Shown: positions 37,441 to 49,382, counted from the first letter of the stretch. The stretch: 64,000 nucleotides of DNA from Rahnella sp. AA (GCF_002834385.1 NZ_PITQ01000002.1:620001-684000); one strand, 5' to 3'. The notes: generated by a model from the letters alone, not told the origin. Numbers and translations: made by a program.

Positions 37441-38397
37441 TCAAATAACGCCCAGCGTCCGTAATAAATACAGCCCCAGAGCGGTGGTGAAAAATGATCC
37501 TAACGTGGTCACCGCGATAATATTCGCCGCCAGAGTGGCGTTGCCGCCCATCGCGCGCGTCATCACATAGCTACCTGCGGCCGTCGGTGTGCAGGAAAAG
37601 AGAAAAATCACGCCAAGCGCAGCACCACGAAAACCGAACAGCCATGCGCCGAACGTCATCAGCGCAGGGACAAAAATAACACGCGAAGCCGAAGACCAGG
37701 CCGCCACGTTAGAACTGCGAAACATCGCACGCCAGTCCAGACTTGCACCAGCGCACAACATCGCCAGCGGCAGTGCCATGCCGGAAATAAAATCACCGGT
37801 GCTGGCGATCGTTGCAGGCATCGGCAAGTGGCTATGCTGGAATGCCAGACCGAGGACCAGACCAATAATCAGCGGGTTAGTGGCAATCCCGTGCAAAACC
37901 GGCTTCATTCCTATCCGTTTCCCCTGCCCGCCTTTCAGGCTGCGGGTCAGCGTAATAACGGACAGCACGTTGAAAAGAATGACCGTCACCGCCAGATACA
38001 TCGATCCTAAGGCAATGCCTTCATTTCCGAACGCCAAAGAGGCGTACGCAAGACCGGCGATACCGGTATTGGCGCGGAATCCTCCCTGCACAAAGATGCC
38101 GCGTTCGCGGGGATCCTTCACCAGCTTAATGGCCACCAGTTCCAGCAGTAAAAAAGAAACGACAGTGGCAATCCCGCCGTAAAGTGCCAGCGGCAGGTTT
38201 GAGCCGGAGGAATCATGCCCCTGCGCGACGCTAAAAAAGAGCAGGCAAGGCAGCGCAATGTTAAACACTAACCGGCTGGCTTTTTCGTTGAAATTGTCGT
38301 CCATCAGGCCGGTGCGACGCAACATCACACCCAGCAGCAAGATCAGTAAATTCGGCACGGTAACGCCAAATGCAAAACTCCAGGTCTGCCAGAACAT
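37441..38397 (-). CDS. AEC-family (auxin efflux carrier-like) transporter
   Basis: The 318-residue membrane protein has about 10 helices in the AEC pattern (FGVTVPNLLILLLGVMLRRTG at the start, SRLVFNIALPCLLFFSVAQ). The ATG at 38397 has AAGGAG four bases upstream; an earlier in-frame ATG at 38451 lacks one. The family moves dicarboxylates, malonate and similar acids. The substrate is unknown. It sits between der and yfgJ, an insertion relative to E. coli. Confidence 0.88.
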   Translation of the reverse strand: MFWQTWSFAFGVTVPNLLILLLGVMLRRTGLMDDNFNEKASRLVFNIALPCLLFFSVAQGHDSSGSNLPLALYGGIATVVSFLLLELVAIKLVKDPRERGIFVQGGFRANTGIAGLAYASLAFGNEGIALGSMYLAVTVILFNVLSVITLTRSLKGGQGKRIGMKPVLHGIATNPLIIGLVLGLAFQHSHLPMPATIASTGDFISGMALPLAMLCAGASLDWRAMFRSSNVAAWSSASRVIFVPALMTFGAWLFGFRGAALGVIFLFSCTPTAAGSYVMTRAMGGNATLAANIIAVTTLGSFFTTALGLYLLRTLGVI

Positions 38398-38466
38398 CCA
38401 GCCAGCTCCTTGCAGGGTAAAATGAGACAAAAAAATGGGGCGCATTTTCATGCACCCCGTAAATCA

Positions 38467-39951
38467 TTATTTGCTTTTTTTCAGGTGAGACATCAGTCGT
38501 TTACGCTTGCGCAGCTGATTTGGCGTCAGCGTGTTACGCTTACCTTCAAACGGGTTCTCACCCTCTTTGAACTGAATACGGATTGGCGTACCCATCACTT
38601 TCAGTGAACGACGGAAGTAGTTCATCAGATAGCGTTTGTAGGAATCAGCCAGATCTTTCACCTGGTTACCGTGAATTACCACGATTGGCGGGTTATAACC
38701 CCCGGCGTGCGCATATTTCAGCTTAACACGACGGCCATTGACCAGCGGTGGCTGGTGATCGTCTGCTGCCATTTGCATGATACGGGTCAGTAAGGAAGTA
38801 CTCACACGCGTGGTCGCGCAGGTATACGCTTCAACCACCGATTCAAAGAGGTTACCCACGCCGCTACCGTGCAGGGCAGAGATGAAGTGAATACGCGCGA
38901 AATCGACAAAACCAAGGCGCAGATCCAGTTGGTCTTTCACCTGAGCGCGCGCCTCTTCGTTCATGCCGTCCCACTTGTTGACGACGATAACCAGTGAGCG
39001 ACCGCTGTTAAGGATGAAGCCTAACAGCGAGAGATCCTGATCCGAAATACCTTCGCGGGCATCGATGACCAGCATCACGACGTTAGCATCTTCAATCGCC
39101 TGAAGCGTTTTGATAACGGAGAATTTTTCCACCGTTTCAGTGACTTTGCCGCGTTTACGCACACCGGCGGTATCAATCAGAACGTATTCACGTTCATCAC
39201 GAACCATCGGAATATAGATACTGTCACGGGTGGTACCCGGCATGTCGTAAACCACGACACGCTCTTCGCCCAGAATACGGTTAGTCAGTGTGGACTTACC
39301 TACGTTCGGACGCCCGACGATAGCCAGTTTGATAGGCAACGTCGTCGGGTCGAAATCATCTTCTTCATCTTCCGGGATTTCATCACCGGTCGCTTCCTGC
39401 TCAGCCCAGTAAGCGGCGTTGGCTTCTTCTTCAGTCAGCTCAACTTCTTCTGGTTTTTCGCCAACAAATGGCACCAGAACGTGTTCGATCAGCTGCGCGA
39501 CACCACGGCCATGAGAAGCCGCGATCGCGTACACTTCACCCAGACCGAGGGAGTAGAAATCGCCGGTTGCGCTGTCAGGATCTAAACCGTCAGTTTTGTT
39601 CGCCACCAGAAATGTCGCTTTTTCACGGCTGCGAAGATGCTGGGCGATGCCCTGATCGGCAGGCATCAGGCCCGCGCGCGCATCCACCATGAATAAGACG
39701 ATGTCGGCTTCTTCGATTGCCAGCAGTGACTGCCCGGCCATGCGGGTTTCAACACCGTCTTCGGTACCGTCGATACCACCGGTATCCACGATGATGAATT
39801 CATTACCCTCAATTTCGGCACGACCATACTTGCGGTCACGCGTAAGCCCCGGGAAATCCGCAACCAGCGCATCACGCGTCTTGGTCAAACGGTTAAATAA
39901 AGTGGATTTACCCACATTCGGGCGCCCTACAAGCGCAACGACAGGTATCAT
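38467..39951 (-). CDS. der: ribosome-biogenesis GTPase Der (EngA)
   Basis: Der carries two tandem GTPase domains needed for 50S assembly. The 494-residue protein has GRPNVGKST at residues about 9-17 and again near 212, with [22 protein letters not shown] and NKWDG motifs. A C-terminal KH-like domain ends SHLKKSK. An acidic linker ([12 protein letters not shown]) joins the domains. Confidence 0.98.
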   Translation of the reverse strand: MIPVVALVGRPNVGKSTLFNRLTKTRDALVADFPGLTRDRKYGRAEIEGNEFIIVDTGGIDGTEDGVETRMAGQSLLAIEEADIVLFMVDARAGLMPADQGIAQHLRSREKATFLVANKTDGLDPDSATGDFYSLGLGEVYAIAASHGRGVAQLIEHVLVPFVGEKPEEVELTEEEANAAYWAEQEATGDEIPEDEEDDFDPTTLPIKLAIVGRPNVGKSTLTNRILGEERVVVYDMPGTTRDSIYIPMVRDEREYVLIDTAGVRKRGKVTETVEKFSVIKTLQAIEDANVVMLVIDAREGISDQDLSLLGFILNSGRSLVIVVNKWDGMNEEARAQVKDQLDLRLGFVDFARIHFISALHGSGVGNLFESVVEAYTCATTRVSTSLLTRIMQMAADDHQPPLVNGRRVKLKYAHAGGYNPPIVVIHGNQVKDLADSYKRYLMNYFRRSLKVMGTPIRIQFKEGENPFEGKRNTLTPNQLRKRKRLMSHLKKSK

Positions 39952-40084
39952 TTTGAAGCCTCAGTTTTTTTAATATAGTGCTAAACGCAGATAGCCGATC
40001 TGCCTGCAATGCATGGCAAATCGCTATAATTCAATTTGTTACAACACAATTGTGAATTCAAATTATGCATATTTCAGAATACGA

Positions 40085-40115
40085 AACGGCCCCTGAGCAA
40101 TTCAGGAGCCGTTTT
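40085..40115 (-). terminator. terminator of the bamB operon
   Basis: AAACGGCcCCTGA-gcaa-TTCAGGaGCCGTTTTAAA lies between the bamB stop and the der start, with T runs on both sides. Confidence 0.82.
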
Positions 40116-40161
40116 AAAGCCCGGGATCAACCGATCTCAAAGCCAGACGCTGGGCGCAATA

Positions 40162-41343
40162 TTAACGGGTAAAGGAATAAACTTCCCCACCTTTCGCCTG
40201 AACAACCAGCTTATCACTCGCCACAATCGGCGCACTCAGGAAGCCATCACTGTCGACTTTCTGCTGAGCCACAAAACGGCCATCCGTGGTGTTGATCCAG
40301 TGCAGATAACCTTCGGAATCACCGACCACAATGAAACCATTATACAACACGGGGGCGGTCAGGTTACGGTGCAGTAATTCACTTTGACGCCACAAGCTGA
40401 CACCACCCTGGGTATCAAGCGCCATCACACGGTCATCCTGATCGACCAGATAAATGCGACCCGCGTCTACGATGATGTCATTAACCGAGCCCACATCGCG
40501 CTTCCACATAATCTGACCAGAACGCAGATCCATCGCCACCAGATTGCCGTTATATGCCAGCGTGTACACCACGCCATTATCGATAACCGGTGTGGTATCA
40601 ACGTCACTCAGACGGTCGATTTCAGTCGTACCCGTGGTCTGAGAAATACGTTGCTGCCAGATCAGTTGGCCTTCTTTCATCAACACGGCGCTAACGCGGC
40701 CGTTATCACCGCCGACGATGGCAGCACCAAACGCAACAGCCGGAGCAGATTCTCCACGCAATGACAGCGTTGGCATATCCAGGTTAGCGGTCCACTGAAT
40801 AGTACCATCTGCTTCACTCAGGCCCTGCAGCATGCCATTACCTGTGTGAACCAGAACCAGACCATCACTGACAACCGGGCGGGACAGTGCTTCACCCGCA
40901 ACTTTGGTCTGCCAGGCGACAGTACCGTCGGAAGTATTCAATGCATAAACAATAGCTTTTTCGCTGCCAGCATAGACATGGCCACCGGAAACGGTCAGGC
41001 CACCAGAAAGCTGGGCAGAAATGTTACGTGAAAGGAAACCGGTCTTCTCGGACAGGTTAACGCTCCATTTTTCTTTACCGCTGTCTGCATCCAGTGCTTT
41101 AACCACACCAAAACGATCTGCAGCATAAATGGTGCTGTCCTGCCAGGCCGGGCGCAAGTTGGAGTAGAACTCACCCACGCCATCGCCTACCGATTTGCTC
41201 CAGACCTGAGTCGGAGTGAACTGGTTCTCAACTTTTGGCAGCGGAGACATTTTGACGACGTCTTCTTCGCTGTTAAACAATGAACAGCCACTCAGCAGGG
41301 CAACTGAAACCCATCCTACCAAGAGTGTTTTACGCAATTGCAT
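40162..41343 (-). CDS. bamB: outer-membrane assembly lipoprotein BamB
   Basis: BamB is an eight-bladed beta-propeller lipoprotein of the BAM complex that helps insert beta-barrel proteins. The 393-residue protein has lipobox LLSGC (Cys20) and repeated PQQ-type blades (VYALNTSDGTVAWQTKV, VMALDTQGGVSLWRQ). It follows yfgM by 11 bp in the same operon. Confidence 0.97.
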   Translation of the reverse strand: MQLRKTLLVGWVSVALLSGCSLFNSEEDVVKMSPLPKVENQFTPTQVWSKSVGDGVGEFYSNLRPAWQDSTIYAADRFGVVKALDADSGKEKWSVNLSEKTGFLSRNISAQLSGGLTVSGGHVYAGSEKAIVYALNTSDGTVAWQTKVAGEALSRPVVSDGLVLVHTGNGMLQGLSEADGTIQWTANLDMPTLSLRGESAPAVAFGAAIVGGDNGRVSAVLMKEGQLIWQQRISQTTGTTEIDRLSDVDTTPVIDNGVVYTLAYNGNLVAMDLRSGQIMWKRDVGSVNDIIVDAGRIYLVDQDDRVMALDTQGGVSLWRQSELLHRNLTAPVLYNGFIVVGDSEGYLHWINTTDGRFVAQQKVDSDGFLSAPIVASDKLVVQAKGGEVYSFTR

Positions 41344-41354
41344 CGGGGTTCCCC

Positions 41355-41975
41355 TTAGCTGGCTAAGTTGTTCAATTTCATACGCAGCATGGTTTGCAGC
41401 GTTTGAGAGGGTTTAGAATCGAGTCCTTTGCTGTAGGCTTCACGTGCGCCTTTTGCATCGCCTTTCGCAAGCAGGACATCACCACGGATGCCTTGTTGCA
41501 TAGCCGCCCAGCCTTCACCCTTTACGCCGTCTAACGTTTTGAGTGCATCATCAAATTTGCCTTGCTGCATCTGGACACGAGCCAGACGTAAATTCACCAG
41601 CGAACGTAAATTATCTTCTTTGGCCTGACCTTGCGCCTGAGCTAACTGCTTTTCAGCATTGGCGAAATCTTTCGTTTCGACGAAATGATCGGCCAGCTGC
41701 AGGGCCGCAAAAACCCCGTAATTGTTATCATTGCTCTGTGCAAATTTTTCGAGATCAGCAACACCCTGCGGGCTATTGCTGGTCAGCGACTGATTAGCTT
41801 TCTGGAAAGACGCAGAAGCTTCCGTCAGGGCAGAATCCTGATGGCTCTGCCAGAAACGCCAGCCGCCCAGGGCTGCAATACCCAGAACAACGCCGATGGC
41901 CAGCGCTTTACCGTTTTCGGCAAAGAAGCGACGTACAGCATCAACCTGTTCATTCTCAGTGGTATAGACTTCCAC
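41355..41975 (-). CDS. yfgM: membrane-anchored periplasmic chaperone-associated protein YfgM
   Basis: The 206-residue protein starts at a GTG at 41975 (VEVYTTENEQVDAVRRFF) with AAGGAG upstream; the longer open frame would overlap hisS. One TM helix lies at about 24-42 (ALAIGVVLGIAALGGWRFW), followed by TPR-like helices. In E. coli YfgM associates with PpiD and the SecYEG translocon. It lies between hisS and bamB as in E. coli. Confidence 0.94.
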   Translation of the reverse strand: MEVYTTENEQVDAVRRFFAENGKALAIGVVLGIAALGGWRFWQSHQDSALTEASASFQKANQSLTSNSPQGVADLEKFAQSNDNNYGVFAALQLADHFVETKDFANAEKQLAQAQGQAKEDNLRSLVNLRLARVQMQQGKFDDALKTLDGVKGEGWAAMQQGIRGDVLLAKGDAKGAREAYSKGLDSKPSQTLQTMLRMKLNNLAS

Positions 41976-41988
41976 AGTGTCCTTCTCC

Positions 41989-43263
41989 TTAACCCAACAT
42001 CGAAGCCAGACGCGCGGCGAGTTCGCTTTGCGCCAGCGTTTCTTGCGTTCCACTTTGCAGATCTTTTACAACAACCTGCAGGTTAGCGACTTCATCTTCA
42101 CCCAATACCAGGGCAACGCGTGCGCCCCATTTATCAGCACGGGCAAATTGCTTCTTGAAGTTACCGCCACCGTAGTTAGTCATCACTTTCAGCTCAGGCA
42201 GTGCATCACGCAGCGTTTCAGCCAGCTGCATCGCCGCACCTTGCGTACCTGCCCCGGATGAAATGACGTAAGCATCAACCGTTGCCGGTGCTTTGAAATC
42301 CGGATTTACGGCCTGAACCAGTAAGACCAGGCGCTCCAGCCCCATAGCAAAACCGACAGCAGGTGTTGCACGCCCCCCCAATTGTTCTACCAGCCCGTCA
42401 TAACGGCCACCGGCGCAAACAGTCCCCTGAGAGCCCAGGCTGTTGGTTACCCACTCGAACACGGTGCGGTTGTAATAATCCAAACCGCGCACAAGTCGCT
42501 GATTAACCGTATATGGGATACCAGACTGCTCTAAAAGTTCACACAGACCTACAAAGTGTTCTCTTGATTCGTCATCAAGATAATCACCCAGCTCCGGCGC
42601 ATCATTTAACAACGCCTGAATATCCGGATTTTTAGAGTCCAGCACGCGCAGCGGATTGCTGTACATACGACGTTTGCAGTCTTCATCCAGTTGATCTTTG
42701 TGCTGCTCAAGGAACGCCACCAGCGCGTCGCGATAGCTCGCACGGGCTTCCAGAGAGCCGATAGAGTTCAGCTCAAGCGTAACGTGTTCAGCGATACCCA
42801 GCGCACGCCACCAGCGGGCGCTCAGGAGGATCAGCTCGGCATCAACGTCCGGGCCTTGCAGGCCAAAGACTTCCACACCCAGCTGATTGAACTGGCGATA
42901 GCGGCCTTTTTGCGGACGCTCGTAACGGAACATCGGGCCGATATACCACAGACGTTGTTCCTGATTGTACAGCAGACCATGTTCGATGCCGGCGCGGACG
43001 CAGCCCGCCGTACCTTCAGGGCGCAGCGTCAGGCTTTCACCGTTGCGGTCTTCAAAGGTATACATTTCTTTTTCCACGACATCGGTCACTTCGCCGATAG
43101 CGCGCTTAAACAATGGGGTCTGCTCTACAATCGGCATACGGATTTCACTGTAGCCGTAACCGCCGAGCACCTGTTTCAACGATCCTTCGATACGTTGCCA
43201 TAATGCCGTGTCTTCAGGCAGATAGTCGTTCATGCCGCGAATGGCCTGGATATTCTTTGCCAC
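41989..43263 (-). CDS. hisS: histidyl-tRNA synthetase HisS
   Basis: HisS charges tRNA-His. The 424-residue protein begins [21 protein letters not shown] and shows class II motif 2 ([23 protein letters not shown]), the histidine-binding [13 protein letters not shown] and motif 3 ([12 protein letters not shown]). The anticodon domain ends ARLASMLG. It is 13 bp upstream of yfgM in the operon. Confidence 0.97.
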   Translation of the reverse strand: MAKNIQAIRGMNDYLPEDTALWQRIEGSLKQVLGGYGYSEIRMPIVEQTPLFKRAIGEVTDVVEKEMYTFEDRNGESLTLRPEGTAGCVRAGIEHGLLYNQEQRLWYIGPMFRYERPQKGRYRQFNQLGVEVFGLQGPDVDAELILLSARWWRALGIAEHVTLELNSIGSLEARASYRDALVAFLEQHKDQLDEDCKRRMYSNPLRVLDSKNPDIQALLNDAPELGDYLDDESREHFVGLCELLEQSGIPYTVNQRLVRGLDYYNRTVFEWVTNSLGSQGTVCAGGRYDGLVEQLGGRATPAVGFAMGLERLVLLVQAVNPDFKAPATVDAYVISSGAGTQGAAMQLAETLRDALPELKVMTNYGGGNFKKQFARADKWGARVALVLGEDEVANLQVVVKDLQSGTQETLAQSELAARLASMLG

Positions 43264-43365
43264 GTCAGTTCTCTATCGTTTTATAAAAAATGAACCCGAT
43301 TATAGGGGTTTTGTGCCCTGCGGTTCAACGCGCAGACACCCTCCCCTACCGGGTTCAATATAATG

Positions 43366-43386
43366 CAGGCGTCCGCAGACGCCCGC
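43366..43386 (-). terminator. hairpin downstream of ispG
   Basis: GGCGTC-cgca-GACGCC lies just after the ispG stop, without a clean T run. It may attenuate read-through into hisS. Confidence 0.4.
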
Positions 43387-43394
43387 AACCGATG

Positions 43395-44516
43395 TTACTT
43401 TTCAAGATGATTGATAACGATACGTTTACTCTCATCCATCACCGCCGCTTTGGCGCGAATTTTTGCTTCCAGCTGGTCAATCATATCCGTGTTGTCAAAA
43501 CGCTCTCTCTGACGAACACCGTCTTCGTAGAAACCGCTTTTATTATGACCGCCCGTCACACCGATTGTTGAGACCAGCGCTTCACCCGGACCGTTCACCA
43601 CACAACCGATGATGGAAACATCCATCGGCGTGATCAGGTCTTCCAGACGTTGTTCCAGCGCATTCACCGTGCCGATGACATCAAATTCCTGACGCGAGCA
43701 GGTCGGGCAGGCAATAAAGTTGATCCCACGGGAACGAATACGCAGTGACTTCAGGATATCAAAGCCCACTTTCACTTCTTCAACCGGATCTGCCGCCAGT
43801 GAGATACGCAGCGTGTCGCCGATACCTTCTGACAACAGAAGACCCAGGCCGATTGCCGATTTGACTGAACCGGCGCGTAAACCGCCTGCCTCAGTGATCC
43901 CAAGGTGCAAAGGCTGAACGATTTGTTTTGCCAGCAGGCGATAAGACTCAACGGCAAGGAAAACGTCAGAAGCTTTCACGCTGACTTTAAACTGGTCAAA
44001 GTTGAGGCGATCAAGAATATCGACATGACGCATGGCCGATTCCAGCAGCGCTTCCGGCGTAGGTTCACCGTACTTCTCCTGGATATCTTTTTCCAGAGAG
44101 CCACCGTTCACACCGATACGGATGGGAATATTTTTATCGCGGGCGCAATCCACTACGGAGCGGATGCGGGATTCATTACCAATGTTACCTGGATTGATAC
44201 GCAGGCAATCGACACCGTATTCAGCAACCTGCAGCGCGATGCGGTAATCGAAATGAATATCGGCGACCAGCGGGACATTAACCTGCTGCTTGATAAGTTT
44301 GAATGCCTCAGCGGCATCCATAGTGGGCACAGAAACGCGGACAATATCGACCCCCACGCGTTCCAGTGATTTGATTTGTGCGACAGTCGCGGCCACATCA
44401 GTGGTGCGGGTGTTGGTCATCGATTGCACAGCAATCGGCGCTCCGTCACCTACAGGCACCTTGCCGACATAAATCCGGGTTGATTTGCGACGGGTAATGG
44501 GTGCTTGGTTATGCAT
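43395..44516 (-). CDS. ispG: 4-hydroxy-3-methylbut-2-enyl diphosphate synthase IspG
   Basis: IspG is a [4Fe-4S] enzyme of the MEP isoprenoid pathway. The 373-residue protein starts [18 protein letters not shown] and has cluster ligands in [11 protein letters not shown] and [11 protein letters not shown]. The ATG at 44516 matches E. coli; a start eight codons upstream exists. Its cluster must be supplied although the window's isc operon lacks iscUA. Confidence 0.96.
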   Translation of the reverse strand: MHNQAPITRRKSTRIYVGKVPVGDGAPIAVQSMTNTRTTDVAATVAQIKSLERVGVDIVRVSVPTMDAAEAFKLIKQQVNVPLVADIHFDYRIALQVAEYGVDCLRINPGNIGNESRIRSVVDCARDKNIPIRIGVNGGSLEKDIQEKYGEPTPEALLESAMRHVDILDRLNFDQFKVSVKASDVFLAVESYRLLAKQIVQPLHLGITEAGGLRAGSVKSAIGLGLLLSEGIGDTLRISLAADPVEEVKVGFDILKSLRIRSRGINFIACPTCSRQEFDVIGTVNALEQRLEDLITPMDVSIIGCVVNGPGEALVSTIGVTGGHNKSGFYEDGVRQRERFDNTDMIDQLEAKIRAKAAVMDESKRIVINHLEK

Positions 44517-44558
44517 TACTTCACTCTCCATCGTTGTCATCGTCTGGCAAGCTGCCGA

Positions 44559-45548
44559 TTACTCGGCAGCTAAGGTCAGGCGCGCAACACGGCTTGATTT
44601 TACAAAACGACTTAAATCTACCGGCTTGCCCTGGAACTGGATATCAACAGCCCCTGGCGCACCGATTTTCAGCTTATACGGAGCAGTTCCCTTCACACTG
44701 AAGGTTTCACCGCCTTTCTTCATGCCACTGAACAGCGTTTTTCCTGATGCATCATCAATCTGGAACCAGCAATCAGCTTTAAAGGTAAAAGTGACAGCCT
44801 GTGGATCCGTACCGGCTGCCGCAGCAGTTTGCGCATCACCGGTTGGCAGACCGTTATCAGCCGTTGCTGCTGGCTGACTGGTAGAAACCGCAGCAGGCGC
44901 TTGCGTCGCTGAGGTGCCTGATGAAGCGGGAGCGCTGGCCGCAGGCGTTGTAGCCGTCGTATTCAGTGGAATAGAATTCTGCGGCTGAGCAGGTGCTGCC
45001 GGGGCAGCAGAGGTGTCTTCTGTTGTGGGTGCAGAATTCGGGTTATCGCCCAGAGGAATGGCTTGCCCCTGTCCGTTATCCTGATTCAGCTGTGCCGAGG
45101 ACTGATCGGCCATCGTCACGATTTCCTGCTGCTGCGCCTGATGATTTTGCCACCACCATGCGCCCGTCAGGCCAATAACCACAAACACGACCAGCCAGGT
45201 AAAGCCCATCAACCAGCCATCACGTTTTTTGCGAGACTTACCGAGAGAGAAGCCCTGCATCGAAGCAACTTTTGGCACTTTAATCGGTGCTTGTTTACCG
45301 ATCAGCCCAGACAATTCGTCTTCAGGTACATGTACCAGTTTGGCATAGGAACGAAGATAACCACGCAGGAAAGTCGGCGCGAGATCGGCCGGCGTCGTTT
45401 CTTCTTCGATTTGGCGAATAGTTGAGACTTTCAGACACAGGCGTTCTGCAACGGCCTGATGACTGAGACCTAACTGTTCACGAGCCTGACGCAGGCGTTC
45501 GCCTGTGGTCAGTTTTGCATTATTTTCTTGAGAGGCTTCAGTATTCAT
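44559..45548 (-). CDS. rodZ: cytoskeletal protein RodZ
   Basis: RodZ links MreB to the cell-wall machinery. The 329-residue protein has an N-terminal helix-turn-helix that binds MreB ([30 protein letters not shown]), one TM near residues 115-135 ([23 protein letters not shown]), a long Ala/Pro/Thr-rich linker and a C-terminal DUF4115 domain. It overlaps pilW by 11 bp. Confidence 0.95.
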   Translation of the reverse strand: MNTEASQENNAKLTTGERLRQAREQLGLSHQAVAERLCLKVSTIRQIEEETTPADLAPTFLRGYLRSYAKLVHVPEDELSGLIGKQAPIKVPKVASMQGFSLGKSRKKRDGWLMGFTWLVVFVVIGLTGAWWWQNHQAQQQEIVTMADQSSAQLNQDNGQGQAIPLGDNPNSAPTTEDTSAAPAAPAQPQNSIPLNTTATTPAASAPASSGTSATQAPAAVSTSQPAATADNGLPTGDAQTAAAAGTDPQAVTFTFKADCWFQIDDASGKTLFSGMKKGGETFSVKGTAPYKLKIGAPGAVDIQFQGKPVDLSRFVKSSRVARLTLAAE

Positions 45549-46299
45549 TAGCTAAGAACTGCTGGTACTGTTTAGATTGTGGATAACTACGCGCAAGCTG
45601 CTTACCGTAGCGTTGAACGCTATCCGGATTGCCCGCTAACGCAGCGAATCGAATTTGTAACATAATGCTGTCAGCCGTAGCGGGCAGAACATGTTGATAG
45701 ACATCCAGTAATAACTTCGCCTGAATGCGGTTCCCTTTCTCAAATTCTTTGGTTGCCTCAGTCAGCAAGGGTGCGCCTTTATCGGGATCAACTTTTAATG
45801 CCCGGCTCAGTAACACTCGCGCTTCCTCATTCTGATTGGCCTTCAGAAAACAGTAGCCTGCATTTTCCAGACTGTCAGCAACCTGACCGTAATCAGGCGC
45901 ATTAGCTGCGGCGCTAAACTGCTGTTGTGCGGGTACATACTGCCCTAAACTACACAAAAACGCACCGTAATTATTTAAGACGGTCCCATTTTGCGGGGCC
46001 AGCTTCAACGCTTGCTGGTAGCGGCTTTCCGCTGCTTTCTGATCGCCGTTTTTTTGCTCGTAAAGTGCCATACCAAGCTGCGTACGGTAATCGCCTGGCG
46101 CGCCGTCAACGGCCGTCTGCAAATTCTGCTTTGCCGCTGGCATATCGCCCTGAGACAGATAGGCCAGCCCAAGCTCCAGACGCGTTTGCGATGCGCCAGT
46201 GGCCTGCTGTGTTTTTTTCGGCGTACCGGAACACGCCGCCAGCAATGCAACGGAAAATCCCGCTATAATCAGCAACTTCACACTGCCATTCATTGTCAT
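45538..46299 (-). CDS. pilW: type IV pilus assembly/TPR lipoprotein PilW (PilF)
   Basis: PilW helps the PilQ secretin multimerise in type IV pilus systems. The 253-residue lipoprotein has lipobox LLAAC (Cys23) and five to six TPR repeats ([45 protein letters not shown]). It lies between rlmN and rodZ, the usual place in Yersiniaceae. No pilin genes are present in the window. Confidence 0.88.
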   Translation of the reverse strand: MTMNGSVKLLIIAGFSVALLAACSGTPKKTQQATGASQTRLELGLAYLSQGDMPAAKQNLQTAVDGAPGDYRTQLGMALYEQKNGDQKAAESRYQQALKLAPQNGTVLNNYGAFLCSLGQYVPAQQQFSAAANAPDYGQVADSLENAGYCFLKANQNEEARVLLSRALKVDPDKGAPLLTEATKEFEKGNRIQAKLLLDVYQHVLPATADSIMLQIRFAALAGNPDSVQRYGKQLARSYPQSKQYQQFLANEY

Positions 46300-46391
46300 G
46301 CCTAATTCCCTTTATCCTGCCAACGACAACAAAACGGAGGTTTACCCAAACAACGCAGTAAACCTCTCGCACACCTTACGGTTTATGGCAA

Positions 46392-47591
46392 CTACACGGC
46401 TTTTACGGAAATCTGCTGCTCGCCTGCCATTTTTTTCTTCAACGTACGTTTGGTACGATCGATGACGTCACCCGCCAGTTGTCCGCAGGCAGCATCAATA
46501 TCGTCGCCACGGGTTTTGCGGACAATCACCGTGAAACCGTAATCCATCAGCACTTTCGAGAAACGGTCAATACGGCTGTTGGAGCTGCGGCCATACGGTG
46601 CGCCCGGGAACGGGTTCCATGGGATCAGGTTTATTTTGCATGGCGTATTTTTCAGGCGTTCAGCCAGCTCATGCGCATGTTCCGTCCCATCGTTGATATG
46701 GTCGAGCATGACGTATTCGATGGTCACACGGCCCTGATTGGCGTTGGATTTACCGATATAACGCTCAACGGCGGCCAGGAAAGTATCAATATTGTACTTA
46801 CGGTTAATCGGTACAATTTCGTCACGGATAGTGTCATTTGGCGCGTGCAGGGAAATCGCCAGCGCAACGTCGATCATGTCGCCGAGTTTATCGAGCGCAG
46901 GCACAACACCGGATGTTGAAAGCGTAACGCGGCGTTTTGACAGGCCGAAACCAAAGTCATCCAGCATGATTTCCATCGCCGGAACCACGTTATTCAGGTT
47001 AAGCAAAGGCTCGCCCATACCCATCATCACCACGTTGGTGATAGGACGTGTACCAGCCACTTTTGCGGCACCGATAATTTTCGCCGCACGCCACACCTGA
47101 CCGATGATTTCGGACACGCGCAGGTTACGGTTAAAGCCCTGCTGGGCGGTTGAGCAGAAAGTACATTCCAGCGCGCAGCCTACCTGAGAAGAAACGCAAA
47201 GCGTCGCACGATCGCCGTCCGGGATATACACGGTTTCGACCAGTTGGCCGCCAACCTGAATCGCCCATTTGATGGTGCCATCGGTTGAACGTTGTTCAGA
47301 AGCCACTTCCGGTGCACGAATTTCTGCAACGCGGGCCAGCTTTTCACGCAGCGGCTTGTTGATATCGGTCATTTGCTCGAAATCATCGCTGCAATAGTGG
47401 TACATCCACTTCATGACCTGATCAGCACGGAACGGTTTCTCGCCCATGTTGATAAAGAACTCACGCATCTGTTTGCGGTTAAGATCAAGAAGGTTAATTT
47501 TTGCAGCGGCAGGCACGACTGTGCTCACAGCTTCTGCGGAAACGGGAGTGTTTTCAGACAAGGTATGCTCGGGCGTGTTTGATTCTAACAT
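46392..47591 (-). CDS. rlmN: 23S rRNA/tRNA A2503/A37 methyltransferase RlmN
   Basis: RlmN is a radical SAM enzyme that makes m2A at 23S A2503 and tRNA A37. The 399-residue protein has the CxxxCxxC cluster in CALECTFCS and the methyl-carrying Cys near the C terminus ([16 protein letters not shown]). The N-terminal 30 residues are longer than in E. coli and Ala/Val-rich. It precedes pilW by 92 bp. Confidence 0.97.
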   Translation of the reverse strand: MLESNTPEHTLSENTPVSAEAVSTVVPAAAKINLLDLNRKQMREFFINMGEKPFRADQVMKWMYHYCSDDFEQMTDINKPLREKLARVAEIRAPEVASEQRSTDGTIKWAIQVGGQLVETVYIPDGDRATLCVSSQVGCALECTFCSTAQQGFNRNLRVSEIIGQVWRAAKIIGAAKVAGTRPITNVVMMGMGEPLLNLNNVVPAMEIMLDDFGFGLSKRRVTLSTSGVVPALDKLGDMIDVALAISLHAPNDTIRDEIVPINRKYNIDTFLAAVERYIGKSNANQGRVTIEYVMLDHINDGTEHAHELAERLKNTPCKINLIPWNPFPGAPYGRSSNSRIDRFSKVLMDYGFTVIVRKTRGDDIDAACGQLAGDVIDRTKRTLKKKMAGEQQISVKAV

Positions 47592-47679
47592 GATGAAAAA
47601 TGGCCTCGTTGTTACACGTTATGGCGTATTGGAAGTGCAGAGCCGGCACCTTTTCAGAAACTGGCGGCCTGCAAATAAA

Positions 47680-47712
47680 TTGCGCCCCGACGAGGCTGGC
47701 TCATTCGGGGCG
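47680..47712 (-). terminator. terminator of ndk
   Basis: Eleven-base stem TTGCGCCCCGA...TCGGGGCGCAA with TTTATTTG following on the minus strand. Confidence 0.8.
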
Positions 47713-47818
47713 CAACATTGTACAAATTTTAAGGCACAGTTGCCATGTTTGGAAAGTGGCTGTTACAAAATTCTTGCGAATTTGCGGCCTGTCTTCCGGC
47801 AACGATGACCTGAAAATC

Positions 47819-48244
47819 TTAACGCGGGCAGATTTCGCTTTCGGTGAAGAAATAAGCGATTTCGCGTTGTGCAGATTCTACAGCGTCAGAACCGTGAACG
47901 GCGTTAGCGGTGAAGCTGTCAGCGAAGTCTGCACGCAGGGTACCGGCCAGCGCGTTCTCAGGGTTAGTTGCGCCCATGATGTCGCGGTTACGCTGAACAG
48001 CGTTTTCGCCTTCCAGAACCTGAACCATGATCGGGCCAGACGTCATGAACTCAACCAGACCATCAAAGAAAGGACGGCCTTTGTGTTCAGCGTAGAAGCC
48101 TTCAGCCTGCTCTTTAGTCAGTTTCAGCATTTTAGACGCGATGATAGTGAAACCTGCGCGTTCGAAACGTGCGTAGATAGCACCGATGTCGTTGTTCGCT
48201 ACGGAGTTTGGTTTGATGATGGAGAAAGTACGTTGGATAGTCAT
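47819..48244 (-). CDS. ndk: nucleoside-diphosphate kinase Ndk
   Basis: Ndk balances NTP pools through a phospho-histidine. The 141-residue protein begins [27 protein letters not shown] and has the active-site [20 protein letters not shown]. It is monocistronic, with a terminator after it. Confidence 0.98.
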   Translation of the reverse strand: MTIQRTFSIIKPNSVANNDIGAIYARFERAGFTIIASKMLKLTKEQAEGFYAEHKGRPFFDGLVEFMTSGPIMVQVLEGENAVQRNRDIMGATNPENALAGTLRADFADSFTANAVHGSDAVESAQREIAYFFTESEICPR

Positions 48245-48467
48245 GGAAAAACCTCTGTCTGACTTTTATAGGTAGGGCCGGTTAATTTAATGTTATACCT
48301 GCCGTAAAATGGCGGTGATTATAGGGAGCGAAGTTAAGATTGCCTACCCGAATCACAACATTTAATTAAAAAAATGCGTGATTGATTCACTATCGAACCT
48401 AAACACACCATTTCCCTTAAACAAAACAAGGGCAAAACTCGATTTCCCTTTCTTTTGTTACCCTGTT

Positions 48468-49331
48468 TTATGCCTGACCGGATGAAGGAATAATGTTACG
48501 CAGCCAGCTTCCCCACTTGCGCTGATAAAACGGCTGGGTATGGCTGATCAAATAATGGCTGATGCCACGCTCTTTTTCGGAAACGATACAGAAATCCACC
48601 GGGCGATCGTCCGGGGACGTTTCACTTGCCACATTTCCCGCTTCGCGGATCAGCGCGTCGATCTCCTGCTCATCACCGTCGGCTTCAACACCAATCAACA
48701 GGTTTGGCTGGTCATCAACCGCTTTATCGTGGATCAGCGCCATAAAGGCACGACGTACCGGCTTTTTCTGGGTAAACAGCGTGGTTAATGCATCAATCAT
48801 GGCTGAAGGATATTCTTCTGGCTGACCAATCAGTAACTGACTTTCTTTGTCCAGCACCAGCTCTGACGGCGCATGCAATCCGCCGTTGCTCAGCAGCAGC
48901 GTGACTTCGTTTGGCGTGAATTCCTTTCCGTATTCAGACTTAGGATTCAGAAACAGCTCATCGCCCTGCGTCATTTCGAACAGCACGCGGGCAGGCAACG
49001 CAACAAACGCCTGCTCGTCCGGGCTTTCGCCCGCGCTGGCTTTTTCCAACACGTCGACTGAAGAGAAGAAAGGAATGATCGAGCTGCCGTCCTGTTTTTC
49101 CCAGTGCAGAATATTGAGTTCGCTACCGGCGGTAATCGCCACACTGCCCTGTTTTTCCGCGTCATCCTGACCTGCATCACCCAGCACGAAAACGGTGGAA
49201 TCCAGCAAGGTCTGGTAAAAAGCCGGGCGCCAGGCAGGCGCGGTGACGGACAGACGAAGCAAGCGCTCCAGCTCGTTTTCCCCGTTTACCGCGGCGGCAC
49301 CCGCAGGAAGATGATCGTGTGGGACACTCAT
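48468..49331 (-). CDS. sseB: SseB family protein (serine-sensitivity enhancer)
   Basis: The 287-residue protein has two SseB-type domains: the N-terminal one at about 18-135 (LERLLRLSVTAPAWRPAFYQTLLDS, FVALPARVLFEMT) and the C-terminal SseB_C from about 160. E. coli SseB is 258 residues; the N terminus here is longer. It is next to pepB as in E. coli. Its molecular role is not established. Confidence 0.92.
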   Translation of the reverse strand: MSVPHDHLPAGAAAVNGENELERLLRLSVTAPAWRPAFYQTLLDSTVFVLGDAGQDDAEKQGSVAITAGSELNILHWEKQDGSSIIPFFSSVDVLEKASAGESPDEQAFVALPARVLFEMTQGDELFLNPKSEYGKEFTPNEVTLLLSNGGLHAPSELVLDKESQLLIGQPEEYPSAMIDALTTLFTQKKPVRRAFMALIHDKAVDDQPNLLIGVEADGDEQEIDALIREAGNVASETSPDDRPVDFCIVSEKERGISHYLISHTQPFYQRKWGSWLRNIIPSSGQA

Positions 49332-49356
49332 AATTCTGACTCCGGTAATGGTATAA

Positions 49357-49382
49357 AACGGGGCGCTATTCTGCGCCCCGTT
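49357..49382 (-). terminator. terminator of pepB
   Basis: AACGGGGCGC-agaata-GCGCCCCGTT followed by TTATACC on the minus strand. Confidence 0.82.
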